Shown piece after piece: positions 5,151-12,606 of a stretch of DNA of 16,747 nucleotides. The DNA lies in assembly GCA_027062035.1 (NCBI GenBank), contig JAMOUL010000034.1, forward strand, positions 1 to 16,747, in the 5' to 3' direction. The translations under genes and the position numbers were made by a program. The stretch's first letter is position 1. Every line of letters starts with the position of its first letter. The notes below the pieces were generated by a model, which had not been told where the DNA came from, ran no database searches, and saw nothing but the letters and a program-made list of their open reading frames with translations. Origin of the DNA: Candidatus Aminicenantota bacterium (GTDB taxonomy: Bacteria > Acidobacteriota > Aminicenantia > S016-38).

Positions 5151-7088
5151 CTATTTCTTTTCCCCTGCCCTCATTGAATCGAAATAAATAAAGGCCAGAA
5201 TAATACCAAACATAAGAAGGCCCAGCCAGTTTCCAAATTTTCCTGTATTTCCAATAACAGGAATAATGTGAGTATGGGTCTCTTCTTCAATGTATTTAAG
5301 AAGTGCTCCGACCACCCCTATCAAAGCACCTCCTGCTATAAGCCCTGAAGCCACAAGTATTCCTTTATTATGAGCCTTCCCTCCTCCCTTCTTTTTGACC
5401 AGATAGGCAATAATAGCTCCTACCAGTATGGGAGAGTTAAGCTCCATGGGAATGTACATTCCCAGGGCAAAGGCCAGAGCGCTTATACCGAACAGCTCAA
5501 CAATTACGGCTATTACAGCACCTGCCAGATATAATTTCCATGGAATTCCAGCGGTTCCCATCATACCCTTTATAACCGCTGCCATGGCGTTGGGCTGCGG
5601 TGCTGGAAGAGGATTGGGATGAGGCGGCGAAAACCCATAAACCTTTGCCAGAAGAATTATCACATAAGTCACAACCACTGAAGAGACCACTGCCCCAAGC
5701 ATGTTCCAGATCTGTATATTCTTTGGAGTGGCTCCGACCCAGTATCCAATCTTAAATTGGGTAACCAGACTTCCTGCCATGGAAAGAGCTGTACACACCA
5801 CTCCACCGATAAGGAGGATCTCCAGCATCCCGCGCTGGCCGTGAAGACCAAGTTCCATCATTACAAAGGCAGAAACTATTAAAGTGGTGATTGTCATTCC
5901 CGAAATAGGTGTAACGCTTATCATGGCAATTGCCCAGGCTGATACGCTGGTAAATAGAAATGCAATTACAAACACAAGCACAACTGCTGCAAGGGAAAGC
6001 CATGTGGCGTGGGGAGTCCCCTTTAAAACTGAGAAATTGAAGTAAAGAAAAAGGGCCACCATTGTCAGTCCCAGCAACCCCAGTACTGTGCCCATGGGAA
6101 GGTCCCTGTCATATCTGGGGACCTCTCCTTTTTCTGTGTTTTTTCTTCTCCTTTTTATCTGAGAAAATCCTACCTTTATAGCATCCCTTATGACCTTCTT
6201 CATTTTCCATATGGAAATAATCCCGGCCATAAATATGCCACCTATTCCCATATATCTGGCATAATTCAAAAACAGTTGCTGCTGTGTCAACTGAGGATGG
6301 AAAAAGGAAAATCCAGGAACGAGTATAAGGGTGGAAAGAACAGAACCTGCAAAGATCATGGCTGCATACTTCACACCTATGATATAGCCAAGCCCGGCAA
6401 TAGCTGCAGTGGTATCAAGGGTAAACACTGCCTTCAGCTTCTTTGTAAAGAAATTGAATACTCCTATCTGAGCGGTTGTAAACACCTCTCTCCAGGCCTC
6501 TACCGAAATGGCCAGAAAATCGTAAATCATGCCTATTAGCATGGAATATACCAGTACAATAGCGTCCTTTCCTCCCTTTTCTCCGGCCATAAGAATTTCC
6601 GTTGTAGCAGTAGCCTCAGGAAATGGAAGCTTTCCGTGCATCTCTGCAACAAAGTATCTTCTGAAGGGTATAAGGAACAAAACTCCCATCACAGCGCCAA
6701 GGAAAGGAACAAAGAATATTTGAAACGGAGAAGAGAGTTTTTCTATCCCGAGGATATAGATGGCGGGCATGGTAAACACAGAACCCCCGGCAATTATTCC
6801 TGAAGTCGCACCTATAGCAAGGATGTTCACATTTTCCAGAAGGGTGGATTTACGTTTGACCAGTGCAGAAAATCCCACCGCCAGTATGGCTATTGGAATG
6901 GCAGATTCAATTCCCTGCCCGAGTTTCAATGCTATGTAGGTCACCGCAGCGGAAAATATAACCGCCATCAAAATACCAAATGAAACCGATCTTACCGTAA
7001 CTTCAGGAACCTTACCGGTAATTATAGGAACATATTTTTCTCCGGGTTTCAGCTCCCTGTAAGCGTTTTCTGGCAATTCTTTACTCAT
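5151..7088 (-). CDS. OPT-family oligopeptide transporter
   Basis: 645 residues, highly hydrophobic with about 14-16 membrane helices, matching the prokaryotic branch of the OPT family, which imports small peptides (some relatives carry metal chelates) by proton coupling. Typical stretches are the N-terminal RELKPGEKYVPIITGKVPEVTVRSV, the glycine-rich ILAIGATSGIIAGGSVFTMPAI, LPFPEATATTEILMAGE, and the terminal HIIPVIGNTGKFGNWLGLLMFG. A proline-rich loop (SPPHPNPLPAPQPN) lies near the middle. ATG at 7088 has no Shine-Dalgarno, and the -10 box lies 8 nt upstream, so the mRNA is probably leaderless. It is divergent from, and only 46 bp away from, an operon encoding a dipeptidase, consistent with peptide use. 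Substrate specificity cannot be read from sequence. Confidence 0.92.
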   Translation of the reverse strand: MSKELPENAYRELKPGEKYVPIITGKVPEVTVRSVSFGILMAVIFSAAVTYIALKLGQGIESAIPIAILAVGFSALVKRKSTLLENVNILAIGATSGIIAGGSVFTMPAIYILGIEKLSSPFQIFFVPFLGAVMGVLFLIPFRRYFVAEMHGKLPFPEATATTEILMAGEKGGKDAIVLVYSMLIGMIYDFLAISVEAWREVFTTAQIGVFNFFTKKLKAVFTLDTTAAIAGLGYIIGVKYAAMIFAGSVLSTLILVPGFSFFHPQLTQQQLFLNYARYMGIGGIFMAGIISIWKMKKVIRDAIKVGFSQIKRRRKNTEKGEVPRYDRDLPMGTVLGLLGLTMVALFLYFNFSVLKGTPHATWLSLAAVVLVFVIAFLFTSVSAWAIAMISVTPISGMTITTLIVSAFVMMELGLHGQRGMLEILLIGGVVCTALSMAGSLVTQFKIGYWVGATPKNIQIWNMLGAVVSSVVVTYVIILLAKVYGFSPPHPNPLPAPQPNAMAAVIKGMMGTAGIPWKLYLAGAVIAVIVELFGISALAFALGMYIPMELNSPILVGAIIAYLVKKKGGGKAHNKGILVASGLIAGGALIGVVGALLKYIEEETHTHIIPVIGNTGKFGNWLGLLMFGIILAFIYFDSMRAGEKK

Positions 7089-7096
7089 GAGAAATC

Positions 7097-7125
7097 ATTA
7101 AACCAAAAAAACTTTTGGGTGTAAA
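7097..7125 (-). promoter_or_regulatory. Promoter of the OPT gene, leaderless start
   Basis: Minus-strand -35 TTTACA (7120-7125), 17-nt spacer and -10 TTTAAT (7097-7102), each 5 of 6 to consensus. The -10 ends 8 nt before the ATG, placing the mRNA start at or next to the start codon. Its -35 overlaps the -10 of the oppositely directed CoA-transferase promoter. Confidence 0.6.
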
Positions 7126-7127
7126 AT
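7098..7127 (+). promoter_or_regulatory. Promoter of the CoA-transferase operon, leaderless start
   Basis: -10 TAAAAT at 7122-7127 with a weak -35 TTAAAC (7098-7103), 18-nt spacer. The -10 ends 7 nt before ATG 7135; no Shine-Dalgarno is present. Both boxes overlap the boxes of the leftward OPT promoter. Confidence 0.5.
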
Positions 7128-7134
7128 ATTTTTG

Positions 7135-8295
7135 ATGTTTCTTAACAATATACGCGTTCTTGACCTCAGCAGAGTCCTTGCCGGACCTCTGGCTGCCTCA
7201 ATCCTTGCAGACCTTGGGGCAGAGGTGATAAAGGTGGAAAGACCCGGTTCAGGAGATGAAACCAGAGGATGGGGACCTCCCTTTGCAGGAGGAGAAGCAG
7301 CATATTTTATGAGCGCCAACAGGGGCAAAAAATCCATTACACTGGATATACTGAGAGGGAAAAATGTATTGCATAAACTGATAGAAAAAAGCGATATTCT
7401 CCTTCACAACTTTCTTCCGGACAGCCAGAAAAAACTGGGGCTCACCTACGAAGAGGTAAAAAAAATAAATCCCTCAATTATCTGGGCTTCCATAAGCGGA
7501 TTTGGACCCGATTCTTCGAGACCCGGATATGACATAATAATTCAGGCACTGAGCGGACTGATGAGCATCACCGGAGAGCCTGAGGGAGAACCAATGAAGG
7601 TTGGAGTTGCAATAACCGACGTTCTAACAGCATACACGGCAGTATACACAATACTGGCAGCCCTCCTCAGAAGGGAAAGGGAAGGGACAGGTTGCAGAAT
7701 TGATGTATCGCTGATGGATACCACCCTGTTTTCCCTTGTTAATATCGCATATAACTATTTAATAGGAGGAATAATCCCTGAAAGAATGGGAAACCAGCAT
7801 CCCAATATAGTTCCGTATCAACTCTTCAAAGCAAAGGATGATTATTTAATAATTGGTGTTGGAAATGATACGCAGTGGAAAAAATTCGTCGAGCTTCTGG
7901 GAAGAGAGGAACTGAGGGACACAAAGTTTTCAACCAATAAAAAAAGGCTTGAACATCGTTCTGAAGTGGTGGCTATTATACAGGATGAGATCAAAAAAAG
8001 AAACGCAGCCTGCTGGATAAAAAAGCTTGAAGAACTCAAGATACCGGCAAGCAGGGTTTTAAACGTAGCTGAAGCTACTGAAAATTTCGGAAACCCGGGG
8101 GGGTTAATTGAAAAAATTTCTCATCCTGCAGCAGGTAATATAAGAGTAATGAGAAACCCTGCTCTTTTTGATGGTAAAAGGCTCAACGTAAAAAAACACC
8201 CCCCACTCCTGGGGGAAAATACACTGGAAATATTGAAATCCCTGGGATATAAAAGGGATGAAATAGAAAAAATGAAACTGGAGGGAATAATATGA
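7135..8295 (+). CDS. Class III (CaiB/BaiF family) acyl-CoA transferase
   Basis: 386 residues from ATG 7135. The family transfers CoA between an acyl-CoA and a free acid. Visible signatures are RVLDLSRVLAGPLAA, ADLGAEVIKVERPGSGDETRGWGPP, NRGKKSITLDI and FGPDSSRPGYDIIIQALSGLM; the Asp of GYD (about residue 133) is the expected catalytic aspartate. Length fits the family (about 390-410). An in-frame TTG lies one codon earlier (7132), but ATG 7135 fits the -10 box position better. The acids used cannot be told; in this setting branched-chain or hydroxy acids from amino-acid breakdown are an inference. Its stop overlaps the dipeptidase ATG (ATGA), making it first in a four-gene operon. Confidence 0.9.
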   Translation: MFLNNIRVLDLSRVLAGPLAASILADLGAEVIKVERPGSGDETRGWGPPFAGGEAAYFMSANRGKKSITLDILRGKNVLHKLIEKSDILLHNFLPDSQKKLGLTYEEVKKINPSIIWASISGFGPDSSRPGYDIIIQALSGLMSITGEPEGEPMKVGVAITDVLTAYTAVYTILAALLRREREGTGCRIDVSLMDTTLFSLVNIAYNYLIGGIIPERMGNQHPNIVPYQLFKAKDDYLIIGVGNDTQWKKFVELLGREELRDTKFSTNKKRLEHRSEVVAIIQDEIKKRNAACWIKKLEELKIPASRVLNVAEATENFGNPGGLIEKISHPAAGNIRVMRNPALFDGKRLNVKKHPPLLGENTLEILKSLGYKRDEIEKMKLEGII

Positions 8296-9461
8296 GAAAA
8301 AAACTGGCATTATTGCTTTTATTTCTGTTTCCTTTACTGCTTTTTTCAGGAAAGGACCCCCTATGGCAACGGGCTGAGCAAATCGTCAAAACCTCTATCA
8401 TAATAGACGCTCATGAAGATATTCCAACCACCATGCTGAATGAGGACGTGTCTGTTCTCAGGAATAAAGGACATTTTGACCTTCCAAGGGCGTTCATGGG
8501 CGGCCTGACTGCACCATGCTTTGCTATATTTACCAACCATAAATACGACAATAACCATCCAGCAGAATTTGCTCTGAGGGAACTGGCCAATGTTTACGAA
8601 TTCGCATTTCAACATAAGGATAAGGTTCTTATAGCCTATTCTTACAGGGATATTCTTAAAGCAAAAGAAGAGGGCAAACTTGCGATCATAATTACCATGG
8701 AAAATTCTTCCCCCATTGAAGATCCTTCTCAGCTTCTTCTATGGAAGAGGCTTGGTCTGAGAATGGCCATACTTACACATATGAAAACCAACAAATATGC
8801 AGACTCTTCAACAGACGAAGAAAAATGGGGAGGTCTTAGTCCCGAAGGAAAGGAAATGGTCAAAAGGATGAATCAGCTGGGAATTCTTGTGGATGTTTCT
8901 CACCTATCTGACAAAGCTGCTGCTCAGGCAATACAGCTTACCACTCTGCCACCGGTAGCCTCCCATTCTGATGCAAGAGCCCTGAATGATGTTCCAAGGA
9001 ACTTACCAGATTACCTCATAAAGGCAATTGCCGAAAAAGGAGGGGTTATTGGTGTAAACTTCTTCCCATACTTTCTTTCTGAAAGGGTAAAAGGACCATG
9101 GGAAGAATTCTGGAAAAAGGCCGGGGAACTGAGAAAACAATATGGAAAAGAAGCAGATGAGATGATAAAGAAGGAAAGGAAAAAACTGCCCAATGCTGAC
9201 ATTAAGGATATTGTTAGACATATTAAGTATATGGTAAACCTGGTTGGAGTAGAACATGTTGGTATTGGAAGCGACTTTGAAGGAATATCCATGGCCCCCA
9301 GGGGATTTGAAGATGTTACTAAATTTAAAAACCTGGTTTATGAACTGCTGAAGGAAGGCTTCACAGAAAAACAGATAAGAATGATACTCGGAGAAAACTT
9401 TCTGAGGGTATTCAAAAAGGCGGATGAAGCCTATCTGAAGGGGAAGGGCAGTGCTTTTTGA
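8292..9461 (+). CDS. Membrane dipeptidase, peptidase family M19, with signal peptide
   Basis: 389 residues. The N-terminus MRKKLALLLLFLFPLLLFSG is a signal peptide or membrane anchor without a lipobox cysteine, so the enzyme acts outside the cytoplasmic membrane. The two-zinc site of M19 dipeptidases is complete: H41 and D43 (DAHEDIP, usually DGHNDLP), E137 (TMENSSP), H204 (DVSHLSD), H225 (ASHSDARAL) and D328 (GIGSDFEGI). LTHMKTNKYADSS matches the family LTHnxxNxxADS motif. Residues about 265-310 form a lysine/glutamate-rich helical insert that looks longer than in the renal enzyme. It should cleave dipeptides. Its context beside a peptide transporter and a CoA-transferase fits peptide catabolism. 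ATG overlaps the upstream stop by 4 bp. Confidence 0.92.
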   Translation: MRKKLALLLLFLFPLLLFSGKDPLWQRAEQIVKTSIIIDAHEDIPTTMLNEDVSVLRNKGHFDLPRAFMGGLTAPCFAIFTNHKYDNNHPAEFALRELANVYEFAFQHKDKVLIAYSYRDILKAKEEGKLAIIITMENSSPIEDPSQLLLWKRLGLRMAILTHMKTNKYADSSTDEEKWGGLSPEGKEMVKRMNQLGILVDVSHLSDKAAAQAIQLTTLPPVASHSDARALNDVPRNLPDYLIKAIAEKGGVIGVNFFPYFLSERVKGPWEEFWKKAGELRKQYGKEADEMIKKERKKLPNADIKDIVRHIKYMVNLVGVEHVGIGSDFEGISMAPRGFEDVTKFKNLVYELLKEGFTEKQIRMILGENFLRVFKKADEAYLKGKGSAF

Positions 9462-9906
9462 AGATATGGAAGAAAAGAAAAGACGCTGGGGAAAATTCCC
9501 GATCTGGTCCCTTGCACTGTTTTTTCTTCTGGTATTATTAACGGGAATCTTCCTGTCTTACACGATCCTGTTTCACTCTGTAACACTTAAACAGTTCCTT
9601 ATAGGCTCAATCCTTTCCTTGATATTTTCAATAGTTTCCGTTCTATTTCTCAGGGAAGAATATTCCAACGAGGACCTGGTTACTACCTTTGGAAATTCCC
9701 TGCTTCTTGCACTTGCCTTTTTCCTGGTAGCCGGATTCATAATAATGCTCGTGGTAATACTTGGACCACATATTGCCGCTGGATTAAGATTAAAGGCAAT
9801 GAACATACTTGATTTCAGCTTTCAACAGATAGCCACAAGCTTTTTGTTTACTTCAGCCATATTTTTATCCCTCATATCCCTCATCAGAATAGCGATAAAG
9901 AAATGA
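9451..9906 (+). CDS. Four-helix integral membrane protein of unknown function
   Basis: 151 residues with a charged N-terminus (DMEEKKRRWGK) and four hydrophobic segments: about 20-43 (WSLALFFLLVLLTGIFL), 47-68, 80-110 (LLLALAFFLVAGFIIMLVVIL) and 122-148. No domain is recognised and there are no cysteines. Two starts are possible. GTG 9451 has AAGGGG 7 nt upstream and overlaps the dipeptidase by 11 bp; ATG 9466 lies just after that gene's stop and has only GAAG upstream. I chose GTG because of its ribosome site, but the five extra residues carry little information. The stop overlaps the priA start (ATGA), so it is in the operon and translationally coupled to priA. A membrane accessory role is speculation. 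Confidence 0.7.
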   Translation: MLFEDMEEKKRRWGKFPIWSLALFFLLVLLTGIFLSYTILFHSVTLKQFLIGSILSLIFSIVSVLFLREEYSNEDLVTTFGNSLLLALAFFLVAGFIIMLVVILGPHIAAGLRLKAMNILDFSFQQIATSFLFTSAIFLSLISLIRIAIKK

Positions 9907-12023
9907 ACTATTATCGAGTGGCTCTTCCTGTAAATATTCCTTCTCTTTTTACATATTTCCATTCTGACAAAATTGAACCAGGAACCATAGTAAAGGTGGA
10001 CTTCCGGGGAAAGAAGACCCTTGGAATTGTCTGGGAAAGAGGGAAGGAGGAAAGCTTTGAAATCAAACCAATTGAGGAAGTCTTCCAGGAAAAAATTGAT
10101 GAAAGGATGATGCGACTGGCGGAAAAACTGGAAAATCTATACCTCCATCCAAGGGGGATGTATGCTCAATTGATGTTACCCCCCGGAGCTTTAACCCCTT
10201 CCATCAAAAGATTTACGCCCACTCCGGAAGGAATCTTTCTGGCTTTAACCGGCTCTGAGATTGAAAGAAGTATTATTGAATTACTCATAAAATCGCCATA
10301 TACCAGGATATACATAAAAAAACAGCTCGGTAAACGGGTGGATTATTACCTGAGGAAGTTCACCTCACTATCCTTTTTAAAAACCTATGAAGAGGAAAGA
10401 AAAAGGATTTCATGGTCGGAAAAAAGGGAGCCATACCTTTTTCCAAGCCTACCTTCCACCTTCATAAGTGAGGAGGGCAGAGAAATAGCCAACGAGATAA
10501 AAAAAAGCCTTGGTGAATTCTCCGCTCATCTTCTTTTTGGTGTAACCGGAAGCGGAAAAAGTTTTGTGCTTATGGACATAATCGAAGAAGTTTTGAAAAA
10601 GGGAGGAGGTGTAATCTATCTTGTTCCTGAAATTTCCATGGTTCCGTTCCCTTACCAGCTTCTCTCACGCAGATTTGGAAAGGTGGAAATTATCCATTCC
10701 CTTCAAACAAAGGCCATGCGGGGCGGAAGCTGGGAAAGGTTGAGAAGGGGAGAATCCAGGATCGCTCTGGGAGCCAGATCCGCCCTTTTTGCTCCGGTAA
10801 AGGATCTTATGCTAATAGTAATGGATGAGGAACACGACCTCTCATACGACCAGGAAACATCCCCCCGGTACAGGGCAATCGATGTTGCCATAGAGAGAGG
10901 AAAACTGGAAAATGCCACCGTGGTGTTTTCCACAGCTACGCCCAGCGTGGAAACCTTTTATAGAGCTATTAAGGGCGAATTTCACTTACATAAATTAACG
11001 CGCAGAATAAATGATCTGCCCCTTCCCACCGTGGAAATAATTTCAATGAGGAGGAAGAAACACCTGATATCTGACGAATTCGCCCGGGCACTGGAAGAGG
11101 AAACAGCAAAGGGGAATCAGGCTCTTGTTCTTATGAACCGCAGAGGCTTTTCCTCCTATTACCACTGTTCACAATGTGGATACGTTGCCAGCTGCCCCCA
11201 TTGCGAAATCCCTTTAACCTATCATAAAGAAGAAAACTACCTTGAATGCCACTACTGTGGGTTTAAAGAAAAACCTCCTGAAACCTGTCCTGTTTGCGGT
11301 TCAGAAATGAAACCTGCAGGAGCTCCTGGACTTCAAAGGTTAATGGAATCATTTCGTGATAGATTTCCCCATCTTAATATAGAGCGTTTCGATGCGGATA
11401 TAGGTAAAAGTAAGGTAAAAACAAGGAAAATACTCAGAGAATTTTACGATAAAAAGACCCATGTACTTGTTGGAACCCAGCTTATCTCAAAGGGACACAA
11501 TTTCCCGGGGGTTACCCTGGTTGGGGTATTCTTTCCTGACATTCTTCTTAACTTTCCGGATTTTACCGCATCTGAAAGAACATTTCAGCTAATAACCCAG
11601 ATGATAGGCAGAGCTGGGAGGACCATCCGCGGGAGAGCTCTAATTCAAACATATTATCCGGAACACCATGCAATCAGGCTTGCTGCCACCCAGGACTATG
11701 AATCATTTTTCAAGCAGGAAATTGAATTCAGAAGAAGACTGCTATACCCTCCCTTTGTAAAAATGATAAGACTTCTCATCGAAGACAAGGACAGGAAGGC
11801 ACTTGGAGAGAAATCCAGGAAGCTTTACAATCTTCTTGCAGGCTTCAGAAAAAGGGGACCTGCGATGGCTCCCTTTAAAAAGCTGGCAGGAAAGTGGAGG
11901 GCTCACCTTTTTGTGGAAATGGATAAAGAAGAAGAGTGGGAAAAATTTAAAAGAATTTATTTTGAAAAATTTCAGGAATTCAGGGGAATCTCCATTATAG
12001 TATCTCCCTCTCAGGTACTCTGA
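9903..12023 (+). CDS. priA: Primosomal protein N' (replication restart helicase PriA)
   Basis: 706 residues; the family is usually 700-830. It recognises stalled forks and reloads the replicative helicase. In order: N-terminal 3'-DNA-binding domain (about 1-100, with TIVKVDFRGKKTLGIVWE), helicase domain with Walker A GVTGSGKS (213-220), YLVPEISM, DEEH at 308-311, FSTATPS, and then the zinc-binding insert. The insert has eight cysteines in four pairs: C422/C425, C431/C434, C449/C452 and C462/C465. The second helicase lobe contains GTQLISKGHNFPGVTLVGV and QMIGRAGR. All catalytic motifs are intact. ATG 9903 overlaps the upstream stop by 4 bp. Being last in a metabolic operon is unusual and suggests read-through or an internal promoter. 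It ends 20 bp before the convergent gene. Confidence 0.96.
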   Translation: MNYYRVALPVNIPSLFTYFHSDKIEPGTIVKVDFRGKKTLGIVWERGKEESFEIKPIEEVFQEKIDERMMRLAEKLENLYLHPRGMYAQLMLPPGALTPSIKRFTPTPEGIFLALTGSEIERSIIELLIKSPYTRIYIKKQLGKRVDYYLRKFTSLSFLKTYEEERKRISWSEKREPYLFPSLPSTFISEEGREIANEIKKSLGEFSAHLLFGVTGSGKSFVLMDIIEEVLKKGGGVIYLVPEISMVPFPYQLLSRRFGKVEIIHSLQTKAMRGGSWERLRRGESRIALGARSALFAPVKDLMLIVMDEEHDLSYDQETSPRYRAIDVAIERGKLENATVVFSTATPSVETFYRAIKGEFHLHKLTRRINDLPLPTVEIISMRRKKHLISDEFARALEEETAKGNQALVLMNRRGFSSYYHCSQCGYVASCPHCEIPLTYHKEENYLECHYCGFKEKPPETCPVCGSEMKPAGAPGLQRLMESFRDRFPHLNIERFDADIGKSKVKTRKILREFYDKKTHVLVGTQLISKGHNFPGVTLVGVFFPDILLNFPDFTASERTFQLITQMIGRAGRTIRGRALIQTYYPEHHAIRLAATQDYESFFKQEIEFRRRLLYPPFVKMIRLLIEDKDRKALGEKSRKLYNLLAGFRKRGPAMAPFKKLAGKWRAHLFVEMDKEEEWEKFKRIYFEKFQEFRGISIIVSPSQVL

Positions 12024-12043
12024 ACTTTATATATAAATTTTAA

Positions 12044-12502
12044 TTAAAGGCCAAGGGCCGTAATAATCCTGTCGGATTTTCTTATGGAACTATTTGGGCA
12101 TCCCCGTTTACTGCAGAATGTTATTGCATTATTAAAACTGAGATAATCGTCCAGAAACAATACGTAGATATTACCCTCTCCGCAATAATCGCATGTAGAA
12201 AGAATGGGAAGGTCTTTGTCACAAACAGGACACAGGAACTTTACCACCTCCCCTTCGTCAACACTTCCTCTCAAAAAAAGGACTTCCCTATCTCCAAGAA
12301 TGGGAGAAAGGACTACAACACCTTCTTCCCCTCCTGCCCTGCGAAAGGCCAGTTCAATTCCCGGATATCCTTTAATTTTGTGTTTTTCCGTAATAAGATT
12401 ATGACCTTCCGGACATAAGGCCACTGAAACGATCAATTCTTCCTGCTTAACTTCCCTTGCAGGAATTTTCAACCTCCCCTTTTTATCAAAGGTCTGGCTC
12501 AT
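12044..12502 (-). CDS. Cysteine-rich, probably zinc-binding protein of unknown function
   Basis: 152 residues, soluble, no signal peptide. Potential metal ligands come in clusters: C-P-E-G-H near residue 30, then CPVC, CDYC and CSKRGC in the second half. A beta-rich segment (GIELAFRRAGGEEGVVVLSPILGDREVLF) sits between them. The layout suggests one or two zinc ribbons or treble clefs, but I recognise no named family. ATG 12502 has a good Shine-Dalgarno (AGGAGGG, 4 nt spacer). It converges on priA with a 20-bp AT-only gap and diverges from glyQ across about 100 bp. Nucleic-acid or protein binding is possible; no function is claimed. Confidence 0.7.
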   Translation of the reverse strand: MSQTFDKKGRLKIPAREVKQEELIVSVALCPEGHNLITEKHKIKGYPGIELAFRRAGGEEGVVVLSPILGDREVLFLRGSVDEGEVVKFLCPVCDKDLPILSTCDYCGEGNIYVLFLDDYLSFNNAITFCSKRGCPNSSIRKSDRIITALGL

Positions 12503-12555
12503 TATTCCCTCCTATTTTAATTTTATAACAATTTAGCAATTCAGCCAGTTCTTTC

Positions 12556-12584
12556 TTGCATTTTACCCCTGCCTGTGATATCTT
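12556..12584 (+). promoter_or_regulatory. Possible promoter of the glyQ-glyS-parB operon
   Basis: TTGCAT (12556-12561) and TATCTT (12579-12584) with a 17-nt spacer; each matches consensus at 4-5 of 6. This would give a leader of about 15-20 nt carrying GGAGGT (12597-12602) ahead of ATG 12607. No T-box-like structure fits in this short leader. Confidence 0.3.
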
Positions 12585-12606
12585 TTTCTCAATATTGGAG
12601 GTGTAG

